From: Candidatus Omnitrophota bacterium
Lineage (GTDB): Bacteria; Omnitrophota; Gorgyraeia; Duberdicusellales; Duberdicusellaceae
Length of the DNA stretch: 23,104 nt
Reading direction: 5' to 3'
Assembly (NCBI GenBank): GCA_015486615.1
Contig: WFRI01000062.1
Span: forward strand, 1-23,104
Part shown: positions 13,540 to 22,214 of the stretch, piece by piece
Numbering within the stretch: the first letter of the stretch is position 1
How the letters are laid out: each line of letters starts with the position of its first letter
Made by a program: the position numbers and the translations under genes
Notes under the pieces: generated by a model
Told to the model about the DNA's origin: nothing
Seen by the model: the letters and a program-made list of their open reading frames with translations, nothing else
Database searches by the model: none

Positions 13540-14778
13540 TTAGACTTTCTGGCCGGCTAAATCATACTCGTAAGCCTGAACAATCTTTGCCCGAATAAAC
13601 TCTCCGGCCGGAAACTTTCCTTTTATTATAACACTTCCATCAATATCATAACAGTCTTTATATGCCCGTGCAAAAGAATAGTTGTCCCGGCTGTAATCTA
13701 TCAGGACCTGCATTTCTTTACCCAAAAACTGCTTATTATTAGATAGAGATATTTCCTGCTGAGTCTGCATTAGTTTCTTAAACCTGGCCCGCTGGGTTTT
13801 ATAATGCAAAGGTTTTAATTCTGCCGCAGGAGTACCATGCTCACGGGAATAGATAAATGCGCCTAAGTGGGTAAATCTCTGCCTGCGGACAAACTCCAGC
13901 AATTCTTCAAATTCTTCCTCAGTCTCCGTAGGAAACCCCACAATAAATGTTGTCCGTAAAGCAATATCCGGTATCCCTTTTTTAATCTTGGATATTAATT
14001 TCTCTATCTTCTTCCGGCTGCTACTGCGGTTCATAAGTTTAAGTATCCTGTTGTTTATGTGCTGGAGAGGAATATCTAAATAATGGCAGATTTTCGAAGA
14101 ACCGGCAATGACTTCTATCAAACCGCTGTCTATATCGTCAGGATAGGCATAAAGCAGTCTTATCCATTTAATATTTTTTGCTTTACTCTCAATCTTCTCA
14201 AGCAGAAAAGAAAGCCGGACATTCCCCGGTAAATCTTTCCCCCAGGAGGTAGTATCCTGAGCGATTATGTTAAGTTCTTTCACCCCTGCTTGGTCCAATT
14301 GTCTTACTTCCTTAAGGATATTTTCCAAAGATTTGCTCTTTAGCCGGCCTTTTATTTTAGGAATTACACAATAAGAACAATTATGCAGGCAGCCTTCAGA
14401 TATTTTCAAATAAGCAATGTGTTTAGGGGTAAAATTCCCCGCCGCATACCCGGGCTTATCCTCAAACTGCAAAACATCTACAAAAGCATCAACACCCTTA
14501 AAATATTTAATCAATTTGCGGCCATAATGCTTTACCATACAGCCGCAGATTATGATTTTAAGTTTTTTATTTTTTTTCTTCAACTCCAAAGCAGCCATAA
14601 CTGCTTCTATTGACTCCATTTTCGCATCCTGGATAAATGAACAGGTATTGATAATTATTGCATCTGCTTTTTCTGCGGGGACAAATTTAAACCCTTTTCT
14701 TTTAAGCCTTGCCAATAGCAGTTCCGAATCAACTGTATTACGCGGACAGCCTAAAGAAATTATGTTTATCCGCCTCAT
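13540..14778 (-). CDS. rimO: Ribosomal protein S12 methylthiotransferase
   Basis: The 412-aa product has the three-domain architecture of radical SAM methylthiotransferases. The N-terminal UPF0004 domain binds an auxiliary 4Fe-4S cluster through C11, C46 and C80. The radical SAM core has CLHNCSYC (C130, C134, C137), and a C-terminal TRAM domain (about 348-412) follows. RimO, as opposed to the tRNA enzyme MiaB, is favoured by the start INIISLGCPRNTVDSE and by SEGCLHNCSYCVIPKIKG. It beta-methylthiolates an aspartate of S12 in the ribosome. The start overlaps the rodZ-like gene by 4 bp (ATGA), and pgsA follows after 1 bp. Confidence 0.93.
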   Translation of the reverse strand: MRRINIISLGCPRNTVDSELLLARLKRKGFKFVPAEKADAIIINTCSFIQDAKMESIEAVMAALELKKKNKKLKIIICGCMVKHYGRKLIKYFKGVDAFVDVLQFEDKPGYAAGNFTPKHIAYLKISEGCLHNCSYCVIPKIKGRLKSKSLENILKEVRQLDQAGVKELNIIAQDTTSWGKDLPGNVRLSFLLEKIESKAKNIKWIRLLYAYPDDIDSGLIEVIAGSSKICHYLDIPLQHINNRILKLMNRSSSRKKIEKLISKIKKGIPDIALRTTFIVGFPTETEEEFEELLEFVRRQRFTHLGAFIYSREHGTPAAELKPLHYKTQRARFKKLMQTQQEISLSNNKQFLGKEMQVLIDYSRDNYSFARAYKDCYDIDGSVIIKGKFPAGEFIRAKIVQAYEYDLAGQKV

Positions 14779-15503
14779 CTTTTGACAGAAAACCCTGAAG
14801 GGGTAAAAATATAAATCGCGGGCTGGCGGTTTTTGGAAGTATCAATATAATCACCGTTTGCCTCCAAATCTATAAAAGAAGGGTTGTTTACAAATAACTC
14901 CACTGTTTTTTTCGCCTGCCAGGATTTTACGGCATTAGGCAGCATTATGCCTTCAAATAGAGTTACTTTATCAACTTTGGCTTTTATAAAACACTTTTTC
15001 CTTATTTTAATTCCTACCAGGACATTTTTTGCTGAAGTATGCCGCTTAGGCTGGATAGGTTTAACGGCAGAAATACCCGGGCTTTCCGACGCCGGTTTGG
15101 AATGCCGGGAAAAAATTCCTTTCGCCAGAAGAAAAACTGCAAGAATTAAAACTAAAACCGCTGTTTTTTTTATAAATGGCAAAGAAACCTTTTTTCCCTT
15201 AGATACCGGCTTCCTTATTTTAGCCGGCCGTTGCGCAGAAACAGGCTCTTTTTTTACCTTAGATTGTTTCTGCAGGCTAAAAGCCTCTTCTATATCTTCA
15301 ATAAGGCTTTTATCTTTCAAAAATCCCGCATATATCTTTAGAAAACCTTTTAGATAAACCGGGCTGATATTTTCCATATTCCCATTTTCTATGTCATTTA
15401 TGACTGTGGGAGGAAGTTTAGTCGCTGAAGACACAGTTTCTATACTCAAATTAAGGCTGAGCCTGCGTTTCTTCATCCTCTGGCAAATCTCAGAAATATC
15501 CAT
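14775..15503 (-). CDS. RodZ-like cytoskeletal membrane protein with N-terminal HTH
   Basis: This 242-aa bitopic protein has a Cro/CI-type helix-turn-helix of the HTH_25 class (about 1-70), a basic low-complexity linker (80-110), one membrane helix (113-131) and a periplasmic C-terminal beta-rich domain (about 155-242) like DUF4115. That order is the RodZ architecture; RodZ links MreB to the membrane and helps set rod shape. No mreB is in the window, and sequence conservation in the linker is low, so the symbol is withheld. AGGGAG lies 5 nt before the ATG. It sits between ftsK (9-bp gap) and rimO (4-bp overlap). Confidence 0.82.
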   Translation of the reverse strand: MDISEICQRMKKRRLSLNLSIETVSSATKLPPTVINDIENGNMENISPVYLKGFLKIYAGFLKDKSLIEDIEEAFSLQKQSKVKKEPVSAQRPAKIRKPVSKGKKVSLPFIKKTAVLVLILAVFLLAKGIFSRHSKPASESPGISAVKPIQPKRHTSAKNVLVGIKIRKKCFIKAKVDKVTLFEGIMLPNAVKSWQAKKTVELFVNNPSFIDLEANGDYIDTSKNRQPAIYIFTPSGFSVKR

Positions 15504-15512
15504 ATCCGCTCC

Positions 15513-17687
15513 CTAATTTTGTTCCAGAAGCCACTTCTGCCTGTCCACTAGTATTTCCCGCGCTTTGCTCCCCTGAAAAGCTCCAACAATGCCTTTCTCC
15601 TCCATTAAGTCTAAAAGCCTGGCGGCCCGGGTATAGCCAACCCTCAGCCTCCTTTGAATAATAGACGCTGAAGCCTGGCCGGATTCTAAAACAATTTTTA
15701 TAGCATCCGGCAAAAGTTCGTCTGAGCCTAAACTTCCGGTCCTGCTCTTTTTCTGCAAATCCATAATTTGCTGGTTGTATTCCGGAGCCCCGTAGGCTTT
15801 CACTGAATTAACTAAACTAACAATGTTATCATCATCAACATAACAAGCCTGGGCGCGTATAGGCTTTACCAGGCCCGGCCGGATAAACAGCATATCGCCC
15901 TTGCCTAAAAGTTTCTCCGCACCCACAAAATCTAAAACTGTGCGGGAATCTATTTTAGAGGCGACTTTGAAAGATATCCGGGCAGGAAAGTTGGCTTTGA
16001 TAACTCCAGTAATAACATCCACCGACGGCCTTTGGGTCGCTAAAACCAAATGTATCCCTACCGCCCGGGACAATTGTGCCAGCCTTAAAATTGCGGTTTC
16101 TATCTTATCTCTGGCAATAACCATAAGGTCAGCAAGCTCATCAACTACAATTACTATAAAGGGAAGTTTTTCTTTACTGCGGGAATTATATATGTCTATA
16201 TTTCTGGCTCCCTCTTCCGCCAATATAGAATACCGTTTCCCCATCTCTTCTGTTGCCCAAAGCAAAACATCCGAGGCCTTCTTGGCATCGGAAATAATCG
16301 GGGAAATAAGATGAGGTATGCCTCCAAAATGCGCAAGTTCAACCATTTTAGGGTCGACTAGAATAAATTTAACATCTGAAGGCCTGGCCTTCATTAACAT
16401 GGAACAAATAATGGAATTTACGCATACAGTCTTGCCTGAGCCGGTGGTGCCGGCAATAAGCAGATGCGGCATCTCTTTTAAATCCGCTACTAAAGGCGAA
16501 CCAGCCACATCTTTGCCTAAGGCTAAAGTCAAAAGTGAACGTGAAGATTGAAATCTTCTGTCTGAAATAACATCCTTAAGAAAAACTATATTCTTCTTCC
16601 GATTAGGCACCTCTACGCCTACAGTCCCTTTGCCGGGAATAGGAGCAACTCTTACTGAAGCGGCTTTCATCGTCAAAGCAATATCGTCAGCCAGAGCCGA
16701 AATACGGTTGATTTTGATACCTGCAGAAGGCAAAAGTTCATAACGGGTAACCACCGGGCCCCTTTGAACACTAACAACTTTTACTGATATGCCAAAGTCC
16801 GACAAAACATCCTCTAAACTTACAGCGTTAGCCTTAATACTTTCTCTGGCTTCTTTATCATCTTCAAAAGGCCGGTCTTTAAAAACATTCAGGCCGGGGA
16901 TTTTATATTTATCATCCTGAAAAGCCTTAACCGGCTCTGCCTCCGGCCGGAGTGTTTTATTTTTAACCGGCGGCTTAGAACTCCCTGCATCCAAATTCTG
17001 TTTCGGCTTAAAAGCTGTTAACCCTGCAGGTTCCGGCTTAGCGGGCCCGGAATTATCATATATCTTTACTTCTATTTTCTTATTCTTTGCTCTAATCCCT
17101 GCCTTTGCGATATTTCTACTGCCGGCCATGTCAAAAACTGCCTGTTTTACTGCTACAAGCCTTTTGCCTAAATATACAAAAGAATCCACCACAAAATATC
17201 CCCAAAAAATAAGCCCGGAACCAATAAAAAGAACTATTCCTAAAATCAAACTCCCCCAAAAGCCAATATACCGGCAGAGGATATCCGACAAGAAAAATCC
17301 CAAAACCCCTGCCTTCATAAATCTGGCCTCTTGGCTACCCTGCAGGCCCAGAATAAGAGATAAAGAAACAAGCATAATCACTAAAGAAAAAATACGGGCA
17401 TAGCGGCTTGAACAGATATCTTCAGAATCTACAACGCCTAAATGCCTCAAACCAAAATAAAATCCGGCAAATACCAGCAGCCAGCTGGCCCAGCCAAAAA
17501 TAAACAAAGCCCAGCCTGCTGAATATAAGCCGAACACGCCTATAAGATTGCTGGTATGGGAATTGTCAACAGGGTAATTAAATAAAAAGAATTCTTCTCT
17601 GCGGAAAGAGACTAAACTAAGGAAGAATAATAATGACAGAGCAAAAAGAGGTATAGATCTTACCCATTTACTTATTGTTTCCTTCAT
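15513..17687 (-). CDS. ftsK: DNA translocase FtsK/SpoIIIE
   Basis: The 724-aa product has an N-terminal membrane domain with four or so helices (about 12-28, 48-80, 98-116, 125-175), a short linker (180-280), then the motor. The alpha/beta motor (about 285-650) has Walker A GTTGSGKT (413-420) and Walker B IVVDELAD (513-520). The C-terminal gamma winged helix (about 660-724, with YTRAARLLDLMEEKGIVG) recognises KOPS-type sequences. The hexamer pumps DNA at the septum during chromosome dimer resolution or segregation. It overlaps the pnp stop by 20 bp. AGGTGG directly abuts the ATG, which is unusually close for a Shine-Dalgarno, so coupling to pnp translation may matter. Confidence 0.96.
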   Translation of the reverse strand: MKETISKWVRSIPLFALSLLFFLSLVSFRREEFFLFNYPVDNSHTSNLIGVFGLYSAGWALFIFGWASWLLVFAGFYFGLRHLGVVDSEDICSSRYARIFSLVIMLVSLSLILGLQGSQEARFMKAGVLGFFLSDILCRYIGFWGSLILGIVLFIGSGLIFWGYFVVDSFVYLGKRLVAVKQAVFDMAGSRNIAKAGIRAKNKKIEVKIYDNSGPAKPEPAGLTAFKPKQNLDAGSSKPPVKNKTLRPEAEPVKAFQDDKYKIPGLNVFKDRPFEDDKEARESIKANAVSLEDVLSDFGISVKVVSVQRGPVVTRYELLPSAGIKINRISALADDIALTMKAASVRVAPIPGKGTVGVEVPNRKKNIVFLKDVISDRRFQSSRSLLTLALGKDVAGSPLVADLKEMPHLLIAGTTGSGKTVCVNSIICSMLMKARPSDVKFILVDPKMVELAHFGGIPHLISPIISDAKKASDVLLWATEEMGKRYSILAEEGARNIDIYNSRSKEKLPFIVIVVDELADLMVIARDKIETAILRLAQLSRAVGIHLVLATQRPSVDVITGVIKANFPARISFKVASKIDSRTVLDFVGAEKLLGKGDMLFIRPGLVKPIRAQACYVDDDNIVSLVNSVKAYGAPEYNQQIMDLQKKSRTGSLGSDELLPDAIKIVLESGQASASIIQRRLRVGYTRAARLLDLMEEKGIVGAFQGSKAREILVDRQKWLLEQN

Positions 17688-19755
17688 CCACCTGTTTTTT
17701 ACTAAAGGTTACCCTGCCCTGCTCATCTATTGCTATAACTTTTACTTTGATTACATCGCCTTCTTTCAAATAATCCGAAACGTCTTTGACAAAATCCGAA
17801 GATATTTCGGAAATATGAAGAAGTCCGCCTTTGCCGGGAGCAACATCGCAAAATGCTCCGAAATTAGTAATTTTTTTAACCGTAGCCTCGTAAGTTTTCC
17901 CCAGTTGCAAATCTTCTATAATTGCCCTTATTTCTTTTTCAGCCTGCCTTAAAGCATTTTCGTCAAAAGAGGAAATAACAACTGTGCCGGTTTCATCATC
18001 TATGTCAATAGAGGCTCCTGTTTCCCGGATTATTTTCTTAATATTTCTGCCCCCGGGCCCGATTAATTCGCCGATTTTATCCAAACTTATTTTTATAGAA
18101 AGTATCTTAGGCGCAAAAGCCGATATTTTCCCGCGGGGCTCAGGCAAAACGGCATTCATATGCTCTAATATCTGCAGGCGGGCTTTTCTTGCCCGGGCCA
18201 AAGCCTCCCTTAAAAAATCAAATCCTACGCCGTCTATCTTTAAATCCATTTGAATAGCAGTTATGCCGTTTTTAGTCCCGGCAACTTTAAAATCCATATC
18301 TCCATAATGGTCCTCTACTCCGGCAATGTCGGTTAAAATTATATATCTATCGCCTTCGCTAATAAGCCCCAAGGCTATACCGGCAACCGGTTCTTCTATA
18401 GGCACCCCGGCATCCATAAGAGAAAGCGTAGAAGCACATACTGTGGCCATTGACGAAGAGCCGTTGGATTCTAATATCTCGGATACTACCCTGATAGTAT
18501 AGGGAAATTTGTCCTTGCCGGGGATAACACATTCCAAAGACTTCTCTGCCAATGCGCCGTGGCCTATTTCCCTGCGCGAAGGGCTCCTTAAAGGAGAGAC
18601 TTCACCTACGCTAAAGGGCGGAAAGCTATAATGAAGCATAAACCGTTTGAATCTCTCACCTTCTAAATCCTCAACCATCTGCATATCGTGGGAAGTTCCC
18701 AAAGTAGTAACTGCCAAAGACTGAGTCTGGCCCCGGGTAAATAAAGCCGATCCGTGCGTGCGGGGCAAAACTCCTGCCTTACAGGAAATATTCCTGATTT
18801 CCTCTACAGCCCTGCCGTCAGGCCGGGTTTGAGTATTTAAAATTTTATGCCTGATGAATTCTTTTTCCTTCTTTCCAAAAACCTCCAAGGCCTGAGTAAG
18901 TTTGTCTCCATCCGGGAATTCTTCTTTTATAATATTGGCTATTGCGTCCTTTTTACGGGAAAACTCTTCTTTGGAGGAATAATTATACAAATCTTCCAAC
19001 CTGCCCTTAAGCAGACTTTCCACCTGCTCAACTACCTCCGGAAGGATTTCCTCAGGTTGTATTTGCTTTTTTGGCTTGCCAATTTTCTCAGCGGCCTGCC
19101 TTTGCAGTTTAATAAATTCTTTTATATACTTGTGGGCGTATTCAATCGCTTCAACAGCAGTTTCTTCACTTTCCCTGTCGGCCTTTGCCTCTATCATCAT
19201 AACTTTTTCTTCAGTTCCGGAAATTACCATTTCTAAACTTGCCTGCTGTCTCTGTTTATAAGTCGGGTTAATGATAAATTCCCCGCCTGATTTTACTACC
19301 CGGCAGCAGCCGATAGGAATAGTAAAAGGAATATCTGAAGTAAAAAGGCTGAAAGATGCCCCGTTTACTGCCAGTATATCCGGGTCATTCTCGGCGTCTG
19401 AAGAAAGTACTATGCATACAACCTGGACATCGTTGCGCAAAGACTCCGGGAAAAGCGGCCGTATAGAACGGTCAATAACCCGGGCTGAGAGTATTTCTAA
19501 TTCTTTCGGCCGGCCCTCGCGTTTGAAAAACCCTCCGGGTATTCTGCCGGCGGCATAAGTTTTCTCCTGATAATCTACAAGTAAAGGGAAAAAATCTATG
19601 CCTTCACGCGGGGTATCCGACATACAGGCAGTAACCATAATAACTGTGCCGCCCGTTTGGACAATAACCGCACCGTTTGCCTGCTTGGCTACTTCCCCTG
19701 CAGAAAAAGATACTTCCCGCCCCGCTATATTGACTGTAAATCTCTCCGAACTCAT
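17668..19755 (-). CDS. pnp: Polyribonucleotide nucleotidyltransferase (PNPase)
   Basis: The 695-aa product has the full family order: a first RNase PH domain (about 1-140), an alpha-helical linker (about 145-300), a second catalytic RNase PH domain (about 310-545; FTRGQTQ, GSSSMATVCAS and the acidic ITDIAGVEDHYGDMDFK), a KH domain (about 550-612, GPGGRNIKKI) and an S1 domain (about 620-690). It degrades RNA 3'-5' using phosphate and can add tails in reverse. It follows rpsO by 7 bp, the widespread rpsO-pnp arrangement, and overlaps ftsK by 20 bp. The short rpsO-pnp gap has no obvious RNase III-type hairpin like that of E. coli. Confidence 0.97.
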   Translation of the reverse strand: MSSERFTVNIAGREVSFSAGEVAKQANGAVIVQTGGTVIMVTACMSDTPREGIDFFPLLVDYQEKTYAAGRIPGGFFKREGRPKELEILSARVIDRSIRPLFPESLRNDVQVVCIVLSSDAENDPDILAVNGASFSLFTSDIPFTIPIGCCRVVKSGGEFIINPTYKQRQQASLEMVISGTEEKVMMIEAKADRESEETAVEAIEYAHKYIKEFIKLQRQAAEKIGKPKKQIQPEEILPEVVEQVESLLKGRLEDLYNYSSKEEFSRKKDAIANIIKEEFPDGDKLTQALEVFGKKEKEFIRHKILNTQTRPDGRAVEEIRNISCKAGVLPRTHGSALFTRGQTQSLAVTTLGTSHDMQMVEDLEGERFKRFMLHYSFPPFSVGEVSPLRSPSRREIGHGALAEKSLECVIPGKDKFPYTIRVVSEILESNGSSSMATVCASTLSLMDAGVPIEEPVAGIALGLISEGDRYIILTDIAGVEDHYGDMDFKVAGTKNGITAIQMDLKIDGVGFDFLREALARARKARLQILEHMNAVLPEPRGKISAFAPKILSIKISLDKIGELIGPGGRNIKKIIRETGASIDIDDETGTVVISSFDENALRQAEKEIRAIIEDLQLGKTYEATVKKITNFGAFCDVAPGKGGLLHISEISSDFVKDVSDYLKEGDVIKVKVIAIDEQGRVTFSKKQVDEGNNK

Positions 19756-19762
19756 AACTTAT

Positions 19763-20032
19763 TTACTTACGCAGGTTCAACTCTTTAATAACCTCTTCGT
19801 ATTTTCTATGGTCTGTTTTTTTAAGATAGTTTAAAAGCCTTCTCCTTTTACCGACCAAGGCTAATAAACCCCGGCGGGAATGGAAATCTTTTTTGAACTT
19901 CTTAAAATGGACAGAAAGGTTATTTATCCTCTCTGTAAGAATCGCTATCTGGACAGAAGCCGAGCCTGTATCTATCTCATGGTTCTTAAATTTCTCTATT
20001 ATTTCCTGCTTTTTCTTCCTGGTGACAGCCAT
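19763..20032 (-). CDS. rpsO: 30S ribosomal protein S15
   Basis: The 89-aa product has the canonical length and sequence: an N-terminal TRKKKQEIIEKF helix, DTGSASVQIAILTERI, the HFKKFKKDFHSRRGL block that binds the 16S rRNA central domain, and VGKRRRLLNYLKK. The start is supported by AAGGAGGG about 12 nt upstream. It is preceded by a good sigma70 promoter and a short leader, and heads the rpsO-pnp-ftsK-rodZ-rimO-pgsA-pgpA run. Autoregulation through the leader is known in other bacteria but not demonstrable here. Confidence 0.97.
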   Translation of the reverse strand: MAVTRKKKQEIIEKFKNHEIDTGSASVQIAILTERINNLSVHFKKFKKDFHSRRGLLALVGKRRRLLNYLKKTDHRKYEEVIKELNLRK

Positions 20033-20076
20033 AAAAGCGAAAATCCCTCCTTCCCTGCAATTTTTGCTTTGCTTTT

Positions 20077-20104
20077 ATTATACAATAAAATCCGCTTTTG
20101 TAAA
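20077..20104 (-). promoter_or_regulatory. Sigma70 promoter for rpsO
   Basis: On the minus strand, TTTACA (20099-20104), a 16-nt spacer and a perfect TATAAT (20077-20082) occur. The expected transcript start near 20070 leaves a leader of about 38 nt containing the AAGGAGGG ribosome-binding site (around 20045-20052). In contrast to nfeD, pilZ, thpR and ROK, this is a conventional leader with a Shine-Dalgarno sequence. Confidence 0.7.
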
Positions 20105-20200
20105 ATGTTTTTTATCGCTAAGATGGTTCATATTAAAAGAATAAGAGCCTTGCGCAAAGACAATCCCGGGCGTCCGAAGAAACAAAGCCGTAAGTATATA

Positions 20201-20779
20201 CTATTTCTTTACGTTTAGAAAAGATTTTAACAAATAATCAAACTCTATATTTACGAACATCCCCGGTTTTAAGTACTTAAAATTTGTATTCTGGCAGGTA
20301 TAAGGAATGATATTAGCGGAGAAATAATTTCTTCCCACTTCTGCAATAGTAAGGCTTACTCCATTGACAGATACAGAGCCTTTAACAGGCAGATATTTCT
20401 TATGGCCTGGCAGAATATAGGCCTCAAAAACATAAAACCCGCCCTTTTTTCTTAAGGCTTTAACTCTAAGCTCACAGTCTATATGCCCAAGCACAAAATG
20501 GCCTTCAACTTTCCCATTATAAGCTAAAGCGCTTTCCAAATTAACATAACTTCCATGCTTAAGCCGTTTTAAATTGCTTATATCCAAAGTAGGTTTTACT
20601 GCGTCGAAAAATATAACTTTTCCTTTAACATCTACAACAGTAAGACAGACACCGTTTACTGCTATACTTTCAGAAACCTGAGCAGAGGATTTCCTGCTCT
20701 CTACTGCTATTCTCCAGCAGGAAGAATGCTTCAAAATATCAGAAACCTTACCTATATCTTTTATAATCCCTGTAAACAT
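20201..20779 (-). CDS. ribE: Riboflavin synthase alpha chain
   Basis: The 192-aa product has the two tandem lumazine-binding barrels of the family. The first (about 1-87) begins MFTGIIKDIGKV and has ESIAVNGVCLTVV. The second (about 96-190) has GHIDCELRV and KGSVSVNGVSLTIAEV. It dismutates two 6,7-dimethyl-8-ribityllumazines into riboflavin and the pyrimidine dione. The length is slightly short of the usual 200-215. No other rib genes and no FMN riboswitch are seen next to it. It stands alone between repeat copy 4 and the rpsO promoter. Confidence 0.95.
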   Translation of the reverse strand: MFTGIIKDIGKVSDILKHSSCWRIAVESRKSSAQVSESIAVNGVCLTVVDVKGKVIFFDAVKPTLDISNLKRLKHGSYVNLESALAYNGKVEGHFVLGHIDCELRVKALRKKGGFYVFEAYILPGHKKYLPVKGSVSVNGVSLTIAEVGRNYFSANIIPYTCQNTNFKYLKPGMFVNIEFDYLLKSFLNVKK

Positions 20780-20841
20780 AATATTTGGCCTAATGTAAAA
20801 TTACATATAAAAAATCAAAATTGAAATAAAACAACCAAACC

Positions 20842-21056
20842 CCAATCCCGGCATTGCCTTGCGTTGAGCCGGGCCCCGTGCCGCTATTGCTCGAATGCCC
20901 AACGTCCAATGTCCAAGGTCCAACGTCGAAGGTCGAAGGTCGAGGGCCGCCGCTTAAAAAAGCACTGCGTGCTTTTTTAACGTGGGTGCCGGTAAGAAGG
21001 CGCATCAAAAAGCAAGCGCTGACTTTATAAATATGTCCAATGTTGAATGTTAGACG
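20842..21056. repeat. Modular intergenic repeat, copy 4 (fullest copy)
   Basis: The 306-bp gap between ribE and the COG2426-type gene is mostly this repeat. It contains the 56-bp lead module (20842-20897, homologous to 67-122), then eight consecutive 7-bp units (20891-20946: TCGAATG, CCCAACG, TCCAATG, TCCAAGG, TCCAACG, TCGAAGG twice, TCGAGGG). The hairpin core (20946-21005) is nearly identical to copy 2. A second run of 7-bp units follows on the other side (21036-21056: TCCAATG, TTGAATG, TTAGACG). The core is thus flanked by heptamers on both sides. A short minus-strand frame across it (20790-21008) is not considered a gene. Confidence 0.85.
20954..20980 (-). terminator. Putative bidirectional terminator in repeat copy 4
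   Basis: A 12-bp perfect stem TTAAAAAAGCAC/GTGCTTTTTTAA with a 3-nt loop lies about 105 bp downstream of the small membrane protein gene at 21086, a similar distance from a stop codon to that of the matching hairpin in copy 2. Confidence 0.55.
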
Positions 21057-21085
21057 TTAAGAAAAATGGCCGCTGTCCCTATTAT

Positions 21086-21553
21086 TCATCTTAAAAATTC
21101 AACAGCCTTAAAAACCCCTATGCTAACCCCCAAAACTACAATTCCGGCAATTATAACTCCTAAAAGCACCGCTGTAAAAGCCTGCCTTAACCTGATTTTT
21201 AACAGAAAAGCCGCTGTTATGCCGGTCCAGGCCCCGGTAACCGGCAAAGGCACAGCCACAAATAATACCAGCCCCCAGAACCCGTATTTTTTTATTATGG
21301 CTGATTTTTTATCTACCTTATTAAACCACCATAAGAAAAACCTGTCTATCACTTTTATTTTTCTTGCCTCAAGGAGGAAAAATTTAAGGAATAAAAATAT
21401 AGGTATTATCGGCAAAAGATTCCCTAATACCGACAAAATAAATACATCCATCCAAGGCAGGCCCGTTTTCAACCCATAAGGGATAGCACCCCGAAGTTCA
21501 GATACCGGTAAAGATGCAATAAAAATCACTAACAATTTAGTTTTCAAAACCAT
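21086..21553 (-). CDS. Small multi-drug export-type membrane protein (COG2426 family)
   Basis: The 155-aa product has about four hydrophobic helices (8-30, 36-62, 92-116, 122-150). Family motifs are SELRGAIP (residues 18-25), where the conserved SELRGAIP loop follows the first helix, and FVAVPLPVTGAWTG (about 98-111). Members are annotated as putative small multidrug export proteins, but transport has little experimental support and no substrate can be assigned. It overlaps pcm by 17 bp and has AGGG 4 nt before its ATG. Confidence 0.82.
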   Translation of the reverse strand: MVLKTKLLVIFIASLPVSELRGAIPYGLKTGLPWMDVFILSVLGNLLPIIPIFLFLKFFLLEARKIKVIDRFFLWWFNKVDKKSAIIKKYGFWGLVLFVAVPLPVTGAWTGITAAFLLKIRLRQAFTAVLLGVIIAGIVVLGVSIGVFKAVEFLR

Positions 21554-22178
21554 ATTTCCCTACTAAAGGCACAAAGACACATCCGCAAATCTGCTCTTCC
21601 GAAAACCCCCTGGATGTCTTTTTTAATACCGTCAAAGTCTGTGACACCAAGCCGCCTCTTGGCAAAACAATAATTCCTCCCAAAGATACCTGCTCAGAAA
21701 CCGGCTTAGGAACTTTATAAACTGCGGCAGTAATAATAACTTTATCAAAAGGAGAAAATTCCGGCCAGCCTTCAGTGCCGTCTCCTAATTTCATTTGAAT
21801 ATCGTAGCCCAATTTAGAAAGGACTTCCTTTGCCTGCTGATATAACGGCTTAAGCCTTTCTACAGTATAAACTTCAGCACCTAATTCTCTCAATATAGCA
21901 GCCTGATAACCGGAACCCGTGCCTATTTCCAAAACTTTCTCCCCGGGTTTTAATTGTAAATATTGGGTCATCAAAGCAACTATATACGGCTGGGAAATAG
22001 TCTGGCCCAGTCCTATAGGCAAAGGGAAATCCTCATAAGCAGAATCTTTTCCGTCTTCAGGAATAAATTTATGACGGGGAATTTTTAAAAAAGCATTCAA
22101 GACAGCCTGGTCTTTTATCCCTCTTTCTGCTAATTGTTTCTGAACCATTTTTTCCCGCTCAAATTCAAAATCAGCCAT
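21537..22178 (-). CDS. pcm: Protein-L-isoaspartate O-methyltransferase
   Basis: The 213-aa product matches the family length. It carries RHKFIPE (35-41) and the substrate-pocket block PIGLGQTISQPYIVALM (about 54-70). The SAM motif I VLEIGTGSGYQ is at 82-92, and VYTVER is at about 103-108. It methylates isoaspartyl residues in aged proteins so they can return to normal aspartate. GAGGG lies 4 nt before the ATG. It overlaps the downstream membrane protein gene by 17 bp and is separated from the glycosyltransferase gene by repeat copy 5. Confidence 0.95.
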   Translation of the reverse strand: MADFEFEREKMVQKQLAERGIKDQAVLNAFLKIPRHKFIPEDGKDSAYEDFPLPIGLGQTISQPYIVALMTQYLQLKPGEKVLEIGTGSGYQAAILRELGAEVYTVERLKPLYQQAKEVLSKLGYDIQMKLGDGTEGWPEFSPFDKVIITAAVYKVPKPVSEQVSLGGIIVLPRGGLVSQTLTVLKKTSRGFSEEQICGCVFVPLVGKYGFEN

Positions 22179-22214
22179 TATACCCTCTGGTTATTAAATT
22201 AAAATGTAAAATCC

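Noticed and set aside
20123..20218. 31-codon, highly basic plus-strand frame (MVHIKRIRALRKDNPG...) in the rpsO leader region
   Set aside because: Basic composition recalls small ribosomal proteins, but it matches none I know, has no good ribosome-binding site, and runs against the rpsO promoter and ribE end. Conservation would be needed to revive it.
20780..20841. FMN riboswitch or promoter before ribE
   Set aside because: The stretch is short and AT-rich without the conserved RFN element; only a weak TTGATT/TACATT pair is visible.
20790..21008. 72-codon minus-strand frame between the small membrane protein gene and ribE
   Set aside because: Entirely repeat copy 4, with a TFDVGPWTLDVG-like peptide produced by 7-bp repeats.
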